Assembly (NCBI RefSeq): GCF_013409255.1
Contig: NZ_JACCAS010000002.1
Location: 2,532,001 to 2,596,000, forward strand
DNA: 64,000 bases
Direction of reading: 5' to 3'
From: Paraburkholderia bryophila
GTDB lineage: Bacteria > Pseudomonadota > Gammaproteobacteria > Burkholderiales > Burkholderiaceae
A program made the translations under genes and the position numbers. Below are positions 8,236 to 17,477 of this stretch, in pieces (position 1 is the stretch's first letter; the number at the start of each line of letters is the position of its first letter). Below the pieces are notes generated by a model. It saw only the letters and a list, made by a program, of their open reading frames with translations. It did no database searches and was not told the origin of the DNA.

Positions 8236-8868
8236 ATGACCGATTCCCCTCTCGCGCTGCGGCAACGTTCGCCTTCCGCCGAACGCAACCGCGAACCGAT
8301 CCTCGCTGTATTGCGCGACGTGCTGCCGGCCACCGGCCGCGTGCTCGAAATCGCGAGCGGCACCGGCCAGCACGCTATCTGCTTTGCCGGCGCGCTGCCC
8401 GGACTCGACTGGCAGCCGAGCGATGCCGATGCGGACGCGCGCGCGTCGATCGCCGCGTGGACCGCGCAGGCGGGCTTGCCGAACGTGCGCGCGCCGCTCG
8501 TGCTCGACGTGCATCAGCCGGAGTGGGGCATCGACACGCTCGACGCCGTGGTCTGCATCAACATGATCCACATTTCGCCGTGGAGCGCGACGCAGGCGCT
8601 GTTCGCGGGCGCGAGCCGGCGTCTCGTCGACGGCGGCGTGCTCTATCTTTACGGTCCGTACCGGCGCGGCGGCGCGCATACTGCGTCGAGCAACGAGGCG
8701 TTCGACCAGCAGTTGCGCAGCCGCGATCCGTCGTGGGGCGTGCGCGACATGGAAGCGGTGGTGGCGCTGGGTGCTTCGGTGGGACTCGTCGCGGAAGAGC
8801 CGGTCGCGATGCCGGCCAACAACTTCAGCCTGGTCTTCAGGAAACACGCGGACGCGACACGGGTCTGA
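8236..8868 (+). CDS. DUF938 family SAM-methyltransferase-like protein
   Basis: 210 residues, the normal family length. The Rossmann methyltransferase motif I is LEIASGTGQHA at 38-48. Further landmarks are WQPSDAD after strand 2, VVCINMIHISPW at the motif IV position, and GGVLYLYGPYRRGG. The DUF938 family is predicted to bind S-adenosylmethionine; its substrate is unknown. The ribosome site before ATG 8236 is weak (AGG at a distance of about six bases). A longer frame would run backwards through the 12-bp repeat and the PPOX gene and is rejected. Confidence 0.87.
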   Translation: MTDSPLALRQRSPSAERNREPILAVLRDVLPATGRVLEIASGTGQHAICFAGALPGLDWQPSDADADARASIAAWTAQAGLPNVRAPLVLDVHQPEWGIDTLDAVVCINMIHISPWSATQALFAGASRRLVDGGVLYLYGPYRRGGAHTASSNEAFDQQLRSRDPSWGVRDMEAVVALGASVGLVAEEPVAMPANNFSLVFRKHADATRV

Positions 8869-8939
8869 AGAACGCGGTGAAGCACGCCGAGAAGTACGCG
8901 GCGAAGCACGCAGCGAACAACGCAGCGAACAGCGCAGGT
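8868..8939. repeat. 12-bp degenerate tandem repeat (downstream of DUF938 gene)
   Basis: Six consecutive 12-base units (for example AAGCACGCCGAG, AAGTACGCGGCG, AAGCACGCAGCG) begin at the last base of the DUF938 stop codon. Period and pattern match the array on the 5' side of the same gene, although the sequence has drifted. Confidence 0.7.
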
Positions 8940-9081
8940 TCGCGCAGCAAAAAAATCTGCCGCCCGTTGCCTGCCAGCGAGCGGCAAGCCGGCATTTCTT
9001 TTATTCTTTCACCCTCGACGTCCCGCCGACGTTTCTTCCCGGCGCGGCGTCCCGACATTTATTGGACTCTGGAGAATTCAC

Positions 9082-10491
<1,410 letters not shown>

Positions 10492-10767
10492 ACGGAGTCG
10501 GGTGTTTGAATCGCGGCTCGGGGCGCGCTTGCAACAGGGCGCGCCGGGCCGCGTGACCGATTGAAATGCAAGTCGGCAAATTGTTGCCGAAAACTGTCAG
10601 CCAGATGGCATGAAGCTGGCGCGAAACCCTTACTGTTGCGAAATTCGAAATAGAGTTTCATCTTTTAAGGGGTTTCCCCTAGATGTCGACGCTCCTAAAC
10701 TTCTACTTAAGCGCTACGGGACAACAAGCCCAACGCGCATTAAAAACAAGTTCTGGAGGTTTACATC

Positions 10768-11085
10768 ATGAAGTCCCTTATCTCTGCTGTTGTTGTCGCC
10801 GCGGCTCTGGTCGCTCCTGTCGCTTCGTTCGCTCAATCGAACCAGCCGCTGACCCGCGCTGAAGTCCGCGCCCAACTGGTGCAACTGGAAAAGGCCGGCT
10901 ACAACCCGGTCGGCGATCACGCTGATTACCCGTCCAACCTGCTGACCGCGCAAGCACGTGTCGACGCTCAGAACGGCACCGCTCAAGCCGTGAACAGCGG
11001 CTACGGCGCACCGGCTGTCGGTACGTCGCAGTCGGGCCGTCCGCTGAACGGCAATAACCGCAACTCGATCTACTTCGGCAATTAA
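10768..11085 (+). CDS. DUF4148 domain exported protein
   Basis: 105 residues. A clean signal peptide (positive MKS, hydrophobic core, likely cut after ASFA at 22) leads to the DUF4148 motif LTRAEVRAQLVQLEKAGYNP, then a low-complexity Gly/Asn/Ser tail. This family of small periplasmic proteins is abundant in Burkholderia and has no known function. A strong GGAGG site precedes the ATG, the 5' leader is long and A/T-richer than its surroundings, and a strong terminator follows, all suggesting a well-expressed single gene. Confidence 0.9.
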   Translation: MKSLISAVVVAAALVAPVASFAQSNQPLTRAEVRAQLVQLEKAGYNPVGDHADYPSNLLTAQARVDAQNGTAQAVNSGYGAPAVGTSQSGRPLNGNNRNSIYFGN

Positions 11086-11132
11086 TTTGCGCTGAAGCTG
11101 CTGCAAGTGCCGCGTGTTTGAGCGCGGCGCGC

Positions 11133-11172
11133 AAAAAACGCCGACCGGCTTTGGCCAGGTCGGCGTTTTTTT
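11133..11172. terminator. Intrinsic terminator after the DUF4148 gene
   Basis: Perfect 8-bp stem CGCCGACC / GGTCGGCG (11139-11146 and 11158-11165) with an 11-base loop. It is flanked by six A's on the left and seven T's on the right, so it should work in both directions between these convergent genes. Confidence 0.9.
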
Positions 11173-11207
11173 GTGTGCGACGCGAGCGGCGTTCACGGCC
11201 GCATGGC

Positions 11208-11978
11208 TCAACGATTCGGCAAGTGCGGAATCCATTCATTGCTCGTCAGATTGAGCTGGTGAATCTGCCGATGCGCCTTGTTCAGATGCGCCTGCGCGGC
11301 CACGCGCTGCGCTTCCAGTTGCGAGACGTCCTTGCGCGTCTGATTCTGCCGGGTCGACACCGCCTGCTCCTGCGCGCCGCGCCGTTGCAGATCGCTGCGC
11401 AGCCGTTCGGCCTGCGCCTCGGAGCGCGCGATCAGGCGCGCCAGTTGTTCGTTTTGCGCTTCCAACTGGGCGCGGCGGGTTTCACCGTCCGATAGCCGGG
11501 TGGCCTGATCTTCGAAATGATGGAAAGCCGCCTCGGCGGCTTCGAGATCGGCCGCTTTCAGCGCACGCCATAGCGAGCCGTCCTGATAGAGCGCGACGTA
11601 ATACGCCAGTTCTTTCGCGTGAAACAGCAGGCTGACCGAATAGCTAAAACTGCGGAACACGCGAAACGGCGTCAGCGCGTCTTCTTCCGTCAACCACTCG
11701 ATATCGGCGGTGTCGGCAATCTGCACGCCGCGTCCGCTCACCTGCGTCGGCACTGCCGGCACGGGCCGCAAGGTCGTCACGGGACGGGGTGGCGCGTCGG
11801 CTGGCGGTGCATTTGCGGCGGCGGACGGCATAGCGGCGGCATCGGCGGCATCGGCGGGTGACGCCGCGTTGCTGTCGTCAGGCGGCGGCGAGCCGGCGCC
11901 GCCGCCGGTCGCGCGCGCGACCTGGACGAGATGCGATGGGCCTGCCAGCACGCTGCGGCGATTCAGGAGACTTTTCAC
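11208..11978 (-). CDS. DUF2968 domain protein
   Basis: 256 residues. An Ala/Pro-rich N-terminal half (about 20-75) leads to the DUF2968 region: TEEDALTPFRVFRSFSYSVS, then LYQDGSLWRALKAAD, then a long coiled coil from about 150 to 235 rich in Gln/Arg/Ala. The family is Burkholderiales-specific and uncharacterised; relatives are exported, but the signal peptide here is not obvious. The GTG at 11978 is favoured because GGAGG sits seven bases upstream. It converges on the DUF4148 gene and shares its terminator. Confidence 0.82.
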   Translation of the reverse strand: MKSLLNRRSVLAGPSHLVQVARATGGGAGSPPPDDSNAASPADAADAAAMPSAAANAPPADAPPRPVTTLRPVPAVPTQVSGRGVQIADTADIEWLTEEDALTPFRVFRSFSYSVSLLFHAKELAYYVALYQDGSLWRALKAADLEAAEAAFHHFEDQATRLSDGETRRAQLEAQNEQLARLIARSEAQAERLRSDLQRRGAQEQAVSTRQNQTRKDVSQLEAQRVAAQAHLNKAHRQIHQLNLTSNEWIPHLPNR

Positions 11979-12142
11979 GGCGGTTCCTCCGGTTGACGCC
12001 CGGCGCCTTCAGACGACGCCGACGGTGCGGCATGCCGGCGGGTCTGGCGGGTCGAGCGGTGAGCGAAAAGAGGCGGACCGGCGGCGCCGGCAAACGGGCG
12101 CCACGGCGCGCGGCACCGGGGGTGCCGTCCGCGAGCGCGGTT

Positions 12143-12463
12143 CTAATGCAGCGTGCGGTGCCGGCGGCCTATTTCATCGAATAGCGCGCGGCTCGGTTCG
12201 AGGGCAAGGAGCCACGATTCGTCGTAGCCGCTCAGGTTGTCGAGCGCTTCGCGCAGTCGCTCGATCGCCAGTGCGGGAATCTCGACGCTGGCTTCGACGC
12301 CGCTCGACAGTCCCGCGATGCTGGCTAGCTGCACGAGTGCGTCGGCGGCTTCGGCCACGTCCGCAGCGAAAACCAGGTGCGTGTTCAGCAACTCGACCAG
12401 ACCGGGTGACGCCGCCACATCGTCGACGTTGAGCTGCACGGCCAGAAAGGTGGCTTTGTTCAT
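12143..12463 (-). CDS. Hypothetical small protein
   Basis: 106 residues, not recognised. The sequence is acidic and helix-forming, rich in Ala and Leu (AADVAEAADALVQLASIAGL; IERLREALDNLSGYDESW), with a basic end (GRRHRTLH). There is no signal peptide or membrane helix, so it should be cytoplasmic. The ATG at 12463 has GAGGAG seven bases upstream; a TTG two codons earlier is less likely. It lies upstream of the DUF2968 gene on the same strand with a 164-base gap. Confidence 0.65.
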   Translation of the reverse strand: MNKATFLAVQLNVDDVAASPGLVELLNTHLVFAADVAEAADALVQLASIAGLSSGVEASVEIPALAIERLREALDNLSGYDESWLLALEPSRALFDEIGRRHRTLH

Positions 12464-12775
12464 CCCCAACTCCTCGCAGGATCAGGCGTTTGCGTTCGGC
12501 GTACTGCGCGCGGCAAGTCTGAGTATAGGCGAGGGGGGAATGGATTCAATGGTCACACGATTAGGCATGCATAAGCTGAGGGCGGTGGTTGGGGCGATCG
12601 ATCGGCTGGGGGGAGCGGACCGACCTGGGGCCGACCACGGACCGACCAAGGGCATCCGCCGCCGGCGCTTCAGCCGCCGGACCTATAATAGGGCCAGCGC
12701 AAAAAGCATCCTTCCTGCGGCTCGGCCTGCTCCGGCGGACTCGGGCGCCACCGCTTCGCCTCTCTAAATGGCTCG
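12464..12775. other. Divergent intergenic region with a TATAAT box
   Basis: About 310 bases with no supportable gene. A perfect TATAAT occurs at 12684-12689, about 90 bases before the cupin gene. No acceptable -35 element lies 16-18 bases upstream of it, so its role as a promoter is uncertain. Confidence 0.4.
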
Positions 12776-13093
12776 ATGACCATGAAGATCATTCGCAGCA
12801 AGAGCTTCACCGCAACGCGCGCCTGGGGTGCGCTCGATATCGCCAACATGGGCGGTATCACGACGCGCCTGCACTGGACCGATCAGCCCTACAAGTGGCA
12901 TGTCAACGACGGCGAGGAAGTGTTCGCGGTGCTCGATGGCCGCGTCGAGATGCGCTATCGGCAGGACGGCGTCGAACAGTCGACGATCCTGGAGACGGGC
13001 GACGTGTTCTACGCGTCGGTGGGTACCGAGCATGTCGCTCATCCGCTCGGCGCGGCGCGCATTCTGGTGGTCGAGGCCGAGGGCAGCGTCTGA
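12776..13093 (+). CDS. Cupin domain protein
   Basis: 105 residues forming a single cupin fold. Visible motif 1 is WHVNDGEEVFAVLDGRVEMRY (about 42-62) with one His and an acidic pair as likely metal ligands; motif 2 is GDVFYASVGTEHVAHPLG (about 80-97), with two His. It resembles small cupins related to mannose-6-phosphate isomerase-type domains. The ligand cannot be told from sequence. ATGs at 12776 and 12782 are both possible and neither has a good ribosome site. Confidence 0.8.
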   Translation: MTMKIIRSKSFTATRAWGALDIANMGGITTRLHWTDQPYKWHVNDGEEVFAVLDGRVEMRYRQDGVEQSTILETGDVFYASVGTEHVAHPLGAARILVVEAEGSV

Positions 13094-13240
13094 ACGTCGT
13101 TGGCGCGCGTGGCTGCCATGCCGACGCCGTCGGGCACGGCGGCATAATGGCGGATCGCCGCCGTGCGCTCGAGTCGAGCGGCATGGCAAATGCTTGGGGC
13201 TGATTGCATCGGATTGAATCAACGTGTCGAGGAAAATCAC

Positions 13241-14029
13241 ATGACAAGACAATGGCATTTGACGGGCTCGAGGTTGCTGGCCGCAGCCTTGCTGGGCGTG
13301 ATGTTCAGCGGTTGTACCACGATGCCGTGGGACAGCACGCCGTTCTACAGCAACGCGCCTTCCCGTCCGACCACCCTCGGCACGGTGCCCGTACCGGCCG
13401 GTTTCTACCGGGTCAATGCAGGCGACACGTTGCCCGCTATCGCGGCGGCGTATGGCCGCAAACTTCAGGAAATCGCGTCCTGGAACGGGCTGCCGGTCAA
13501 CGCCGCGGTCAGTCCCGGCGAGGTGCTGCGTGTTTCGCCGCCGATGGCGTCCGGCAGCGTGGTGACGCCGCCCGTCGGCGTCGGCCAGAACGGCGGGCCG
13601 AACGTGCCTAATGTAGCTGGCACGCCGGGTGCGCAGATCGCGTCGTCCGGGCCGCAGCAGGGCGTGTTGCAATGGCCGTTGCGTGGGCCGATCCTCAAGA
13701 CTTTTGCGCCGGGCAAATCGAACGGCATTGTGATCGGCGGGCGTCCGGGCGATCCGGTCAAGGCCGCCGCCACCGGACGCGTGGTCTACGCGGGCACCGG
13801 CATCGAGGCGTATGGCCCGCTCATCATCATCAAACACGACGATTCGCTGATCACTGCCTACGGTCAGAACAGCACGCTGCTCGTCAAGGAAGGCGACGCG
13901 GTCGCGCAAGGGCAAACCATCGGCGAGGTCGGGGTGGATAGCCGCGGCGTCGCGTCGATCCAGTTCGAAGTGCGCCAGAACGGTCAGCCGGTCGATCCGC
14001 TGGCGTGGCTGCCGAAGTCGGGTGGTTAG
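13241..14029 (+). CDS. NlpD/EnvC-like lipoprotein: LysM plus degenerate M23 domain
   Basis: 262 residues. A lipoprotein signal ends FSGC with the modified Cys at C25. A LysM peptidoglycan-binding domain spans about 56-99 (YRVNAGDTL; WNGLPVN). An M23/LytM domain spans about 143-255 and follows E. coli NlpD closely (GRVVYAGTGIEAYGPLIIIKH), but the zinc ligands are gone: NGIVIGG replaces the His/Asp pair, TAYGQN replaces TAYxHN, and IQFEVR replaces LHFEIR. Such catalytically dead LytM proteins activate amidases during cell separation, so an amidase-activator role is likely. GGA precedes ATG 13241. Its 3' end carries a hairpin. Confidence 0.88.
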   Translation: MTRQWHLTGSRLLAAALLGVMFSGCTTMPWDSTPFYSNAPSRPTTLGTVPVPAGFYRVNAGDTLPAIAAAYGRKLQEIASWNGLPVNAAVSPGEVLRVSPPMASGSVVTPPVGVGQNGGPNVPNVAGTPGAQIASSGPQQGVLQWPLRGPILKTFAPGKSNGIVIGGRPGDPVKAAATGRVVYAGTGIEAYGPLIIIKHDDSLITAYGQNSTLLVKEGDAVAQGQTIGEVGVDSRGVASIQFEVRQNGQPVDPLAWLPKSGG

Positions 14030-14043
14030 GTCTTGCTGCTGTT

Positions 14044-14089
14044 AAGGCTTGCTTTTGAGGCTCGCTGTTAAGCCTCGCTTTTAAGCCTT
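14044..14089 (+). terminator. Nested hairpin after the NlpD-like gene
   Basis: Two nested inverted repeats: outer AAGGCTT/AAGCCTT (14044-14050 and 14083-14089) and inner GAGGCT/AGCCTC (14057-14062 and 14071-14076), separated by matching GCTTTT runs. It has only a short T tract, so termination is plausible but weak. Confidence 0.45.
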
Positions 14090-14249
14090 TCTGTCAGTGC
14101 GGATTTTGAGCAAGGTTTCTCCTCGCCGTCTGAATTGAATACACTGTGTGGCTCACCAGCCGGCGCCGCCTCCATTCGTCACAACTGACGAAGCGGCGCG
14201 CCGGCCGCCACGGGCTGTCATCCATAGACGAGACGCACAGGGACTCACC

Positions 14250-15257
14250 ATGATCGATTTGCGCAGCGATACCGTAACCCGTCCGACCCCGGCGATGCTC
14301 GCGGCCATGTCCGCCGCCGAAGTGGGCGACGACGTCTGGGGCGACGACCCCACCGTGCTGCGTCTGCAAGCCACGCTCGCCGAGCGCACCGGCAAGGAAG
14401 CCGGCCTGTTCTTCCCGAGCGGCACGCAAAGCAATCTGGCCGCGTTGATGGCGCACTGCGCGCGCGGCGACGAATACATCGTCGGCCAACTGGCGCATAC
14501 CTATAAGTACGAAGGCGGCGGGGCGGCGGTGCTCGGCAGCATTCAGCCGCAGCCGCTCGAGAATGCCGCGGACGGCTCGATCCCGCTCGAAAAAATCGCC
14601 GCCGCGATCAAGCCGATCGACGACCATTTCGCACGCACGAAGCTGCTGGCGCTGGAGAACACCATCGGCGGCAAGGTGTTGCCGGCGGGGTATGTCGCCG
14701 AGGCGGTGCAGCTCGCGCGCAAGCACGGTCTGTCGGCTCACCTCGACGGCGCGCGGGTCTACAACGCGGCTGTCGCTTCGGGCAAGCCGGTCGCGGATTT
14801 GTGCGCGCCGTTCGATTCGGTGTCGGTCTGTTTCTCGAAGGGGCTGGGTGCGCCGGTCGGCTCGGTGCTGGTCGGCAGCCAGGCGCTGATCGACGTGGCG
14901 CACCGCTGGCGTAAGGTGCTGGGCGGCGGCATGCGCCAAGCCGGCGTGCTGGCGGCGGCCTGTTTGTACGCGCTGGATCACAACGTCGAACGTCTCGCCG
15001 ACGACCACGCGCATGCCGCGCATCTGGCGGCGGGGCTGGAAGCCATCGAGCATGTGAAGGTGCAGTCGGTCGCGACCAACATGGTGTTCGCGCAGTTTCC
15101 GCAGCAGCATTGCGTGCCGCTCGAAGCGTGGCTCAAGGAGCGCGGCATTCTCACGCAGATGCTGTACGCGTCGCGGTTCGTCACGCACAAGGACGTGTCG
15201 CGGGGGGATATCGATACGTTTGTCGCGGCGGTGAAGGGGTATTTCGCGGCGCGGTGA
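14250..15257 (+). CDS. ltaE: Low-specificity L-threonine aldolase
   Basis: 335 residues. PLP fold-type I enzyme that splits L-threonine or L-allo-threonine to glycine and acetaldehyde. Landmarks are [16 protein letters not shown] at 2-17, [44 protein letters not shown], and the PLP lysine K197 in [12 protein letters not shown]. The ATG at 14250 is preceded by AGGGA and starts the protein at the family-typical MIDLRSDT; a longer upstream frame is unlikely. It ends at a strong bidirectional terminator. Confidence 0.95.
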   Translation: MIDLRSDTVTRPTPAMLAAMSAAEVGDDVWGDDPTVLRLQATLAERTGKEAGLFFPSGTQSNLAALMAHCARGDEYIVGQLAHTYKYEGGGAAVLGSIQPQPLENAADGSIPLEKIAAAIKPIDDHFARTKLLALENTIGGKVLPAGYVAEAVQLARKHGLSAHLDGARVYNAAVASGKPVADLCAPFDSVSVCFSKGLGAPVGSVLVGSQALIDVAHRWRKVLGGGMRQAGVLAAACLYALDHNVERLADDHAHAAHLAAGLEAIEHVKVQSVATNMVFAQFPQQHCVPLEAWLKERGILTQMLYASRFVTHKDVSRGDIDTFVAAVKGYFAAR

Positions 15258-15327
15258 AGTTCCGGCGCGGCTGAGCGAGGCGGGAAGGAACGGCCACAGC
15301 TAGAAGCCGCAGCGAAAAGCCTCACCG

Positions 15328-15367
15328 AAAAGCGGACGCACTGTCACCACAGTGCGTTCGCTTTTTT
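15328..15367. terminator. Bidirectional terminator between ltaE and the MFS gene
   Basis: A 17-bp hairpin with one G-U pair: AAAAGCGGACGCACTGT pairs with ACAGTGCGTTCGCTTTT around a CACC loop, followed by T's to 15367. It abuts the stop codon of the reverse-strand MFS gene. Confidence 0.9.
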
Positions 15368-16812
15368 CATTTCACCGCCGCCTTCGCGTGCGCCCCGGAG
15401 CGATGCGACGGCGCCAGCAAGCGCAAGCCGCTCGCGAGGCTCGCCGCGCCCGCGAAGAAAGCGCCGGCGCTGAGCGCCAGCGTCGGCCCATGCCGGCCGG
15501 CGATCCCGAAGCTCAACGCAACCAGCGCCGCGCCGGTGGTCTGCCCGAGCAGCCGCGCGGTCGCCACGATGCCGCTGGCGCCGCCGCTACGCTCGGGCGG
15601 CGCGCTCGCCATCAGCGCCTTCAGATTCGGCGACTGGAAGAAACCGAAGCCCGCGCCGCAGACCGCCATCCGGATGCCGATGTCGAGCACATGCGGATGC
15701 ACCGGCAGCAGCGCCAACGACGCCATCCCCGCCGACATCACCGCCAGCCCGATCGCACCGAGCAGGCCCGGCGGATAGCGATCGGACAGACTCCCGGCCA
15801 GCGGCGCGGCCAACGCAACCACCACCGGCCACGGCGTCATCAGAAAGCCGGTTTCCACCTGGCTGCGATGCAGCACATCCTCGAAATAAAACGGCAGCGA
15901 GACGAACGCGAGCCCTTGCGCGGCGAATGAACACACGGCAGTCACCGCCGACAACGCGAACACCGGTCGCTTGAACAGATCGACGGGCAGCATCGGCGCC
16001 GGGTGGCCCGCTTCGCGGCGAATCAGCAACACCCCGAACACGATCGCGATCGCCGCCGCGCTTAGCACCAGTTGCGTCGACGCGCGCTGCGCCGCCTCGC
16101 CGAGCGCGAAGATCAGCGCGGCGAACGTGATCACGTTGAGCAGCGCCGCGACCGGATCGAACTGGTGCGTGCCGCGCTCGGTGTGCGGCAAGGCGGGCCA
16201 GGCGAAGGCGAACGCCAGCAGGCCGAGCGGCACGTTCACCGCGAACAGCCACGGCCATGCGGCAACGGAAAGAATCAGCGACGCCACCGTCGGTCCCACC
16301 GCGAACGACACCCCGACAATCAGCGCATTGGTGCCCAAGCCGCGTCCGAGCCGGTGCGGCGGATACAGATAGCGGATCAGCGCGGTATTCACGCTCATGA
16401 TCGCGCTCGCGCCGAGCCCTTGCAGCACGCGCGCGGCGGCGAGCATGGGCAGCGTCGTCGCCAGCGAGCACGCCAGCGACGCCAGCGTGAACAGCGCAAT
16501 ACCGCCGATATAAATGCGCCGATGTCCGACGATATCGCCGAGCGCCGCGAGCGGCAGCAGGGTCGCGACCATCGCGAGTTGATAGGCGTTGATGATCCAC
16601 ACCGACGCCGCGGGCGCCGCATGGAGGTCTGCGGCGATCGCGGGCAACGCGGTGTTGGCGATGGCGGTATCGAGCGTGGCCAGAGCGACGGCGAGCATGA
16701 TCGCGACCATTGCGCGGCGGTTGGCGGCGGACATCGGGCCGTCCGCGGGGAACGGCGAGGCAGTGGTGGCGCTGGGTTTGTCGGACAAGGCGTGGCTCGT
16801 CGGGTTGGGCAT
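15367..16812 (-). CDS. MFS drug exporter (DHA2-like)
   Basis: 481 residues. About fourteen hydrophobic segments run from residue 29 onward, matching the 14-helix DHA2 group of proton-driven exporters. Motif C-like LDTAIANTALPAIAADL (about 45-61) and motif A GDIVGHRRIYIGG (about 92-104) are present, and the helix 5 region is FAVGPTVASLIL. The cytoplasmic N-terminus is polar. Substrate unknown; such proteins export biocides, dyes or metabolites. The ATG at 16812 is taken because the hydrophobic core starts soon after; no good ribosome site is visible, and a longer frame to 16929 exists. Confidence 0.87.
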   Translation of the reverse strand: MPNPTSHALSDKPSATTASPFPADGPMSAANRRAMVAIMLAVALATLDTAIANTALPAIAADLHAAPAASVWIINAYQLAMVATLLPLAALGDIVGHRRIYIGGIALFTLASLACSLATTLPMLAAARVLQGLGASAIMSVNTALIRYLYPPHRLGRGLGTNALIVGVSFAVGPTVASLILSVAAWPWLFAVNVPLGLLAFAFAWPALPHTERGTHQFDPVAALLNVITFAALIFALGEAAQRASTQLVLSAAAIAIVFGVLLIRREAGHPAPMLPVDLFKRPVFALSAVTAVCSFAAQGLAFVSLPFYFEDVLHRSQVETGFLMTPWPVVVALAAPLAGSLSDRYPPGLLGAIGLAVMSAGMASLALLPVHPHVLDIGIRMAVCGAGFGFFQSPNLKALMASAPPERSGGASGIVATARLLGQTTGAALVALSFGIAGRHGPTLALSAGAFFAGAASLASGLRLLAPSHRSGAHAKAAVK

Positions 16813-17477
16813 ACGGCTCGCGCCGGCGCGTTGAAAAGCGTGGCGCGCGAGCGGCAGGATTGCGGGTGATGGGGGATGCGCGTGGCCCGAGTCCAGCAGT
16901 CGAAGCAGTGCGCGCGGCGAATGGAGCAATTGTTACAGAGCCGTTGAAATCGTGCTGGGAGTCGAGCGGAGCGGGGCGCTCTGAATCAGGCTCATAAAGC
17001 AACTAACGGTCAGCCCCGGGCAGCTTCTCCGAACTGCGTGAGACTCACGCGGTGACACGCCTTTTACACGCCTTTCCGGCCCATCGCTCAGCAGACGAGG
17101 TGAACCGATTCGATCACGCCTCCGCGTTATCGGCTAATTCATCCGCGCGTCATGCGTCGAAAAAATAATGGCGCTGTGCTCGTGGCTAAATTCGCTGTCC
17201 GCGCGTCTTTCATTTCGCCATCGTTTGCCTGTTTTGCGGGCCGATGCACGCGCGCAGTGCCGCGCTCACGGGGCTTGCACCGCGCGCGTGCGAAAAATCC
17301 GCGTGGCGGCGTGCGGCGGCGGGCATGGCATGTGCGTCAGCAACCGCTCGCGCTTGCCGGTGTCCGGTGGCCGTAAAATGTCCTACTCTGTTTCTTAACC
17401 CGCCTGACCGGCACGCGCCTCCCGTCCGTCATCTGTGCGGTTCGCGCACGTCGCGTCGCTCTTACCCGGAGGCTTCG
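16813..17477. other. Long divergent intergenic region, MFS gene / glycogen phosphorylase
   Basis: About 665 bases without a convincing gene. Forward frames in 17150-17400 are Arg-rich and look like noise. It should hold both promoters; a TAAAAT at 17374 is a possible -10 for the phosphorylase gene, but its -35 spacing is poor. Confidence 0.45.

Noticed and set aside
6096..8939. Repeat arrays considered as CRISPR
   Set aside because: Units are only 5-12 bases, drifting, and have no regular spacers or cas genes.
12684..12689. Perfect TATAAT box considered a promoter of the cupin gene
   Set aside because: No acceptable -35 element at the right distance; left as a remark only.
14116..14145. TTTCTC/TACACT pair 17 bases apart considered the ltaE promoter
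   Set aside because: Both boxes match the consensus poorly, so it is indistinguishable from chance.
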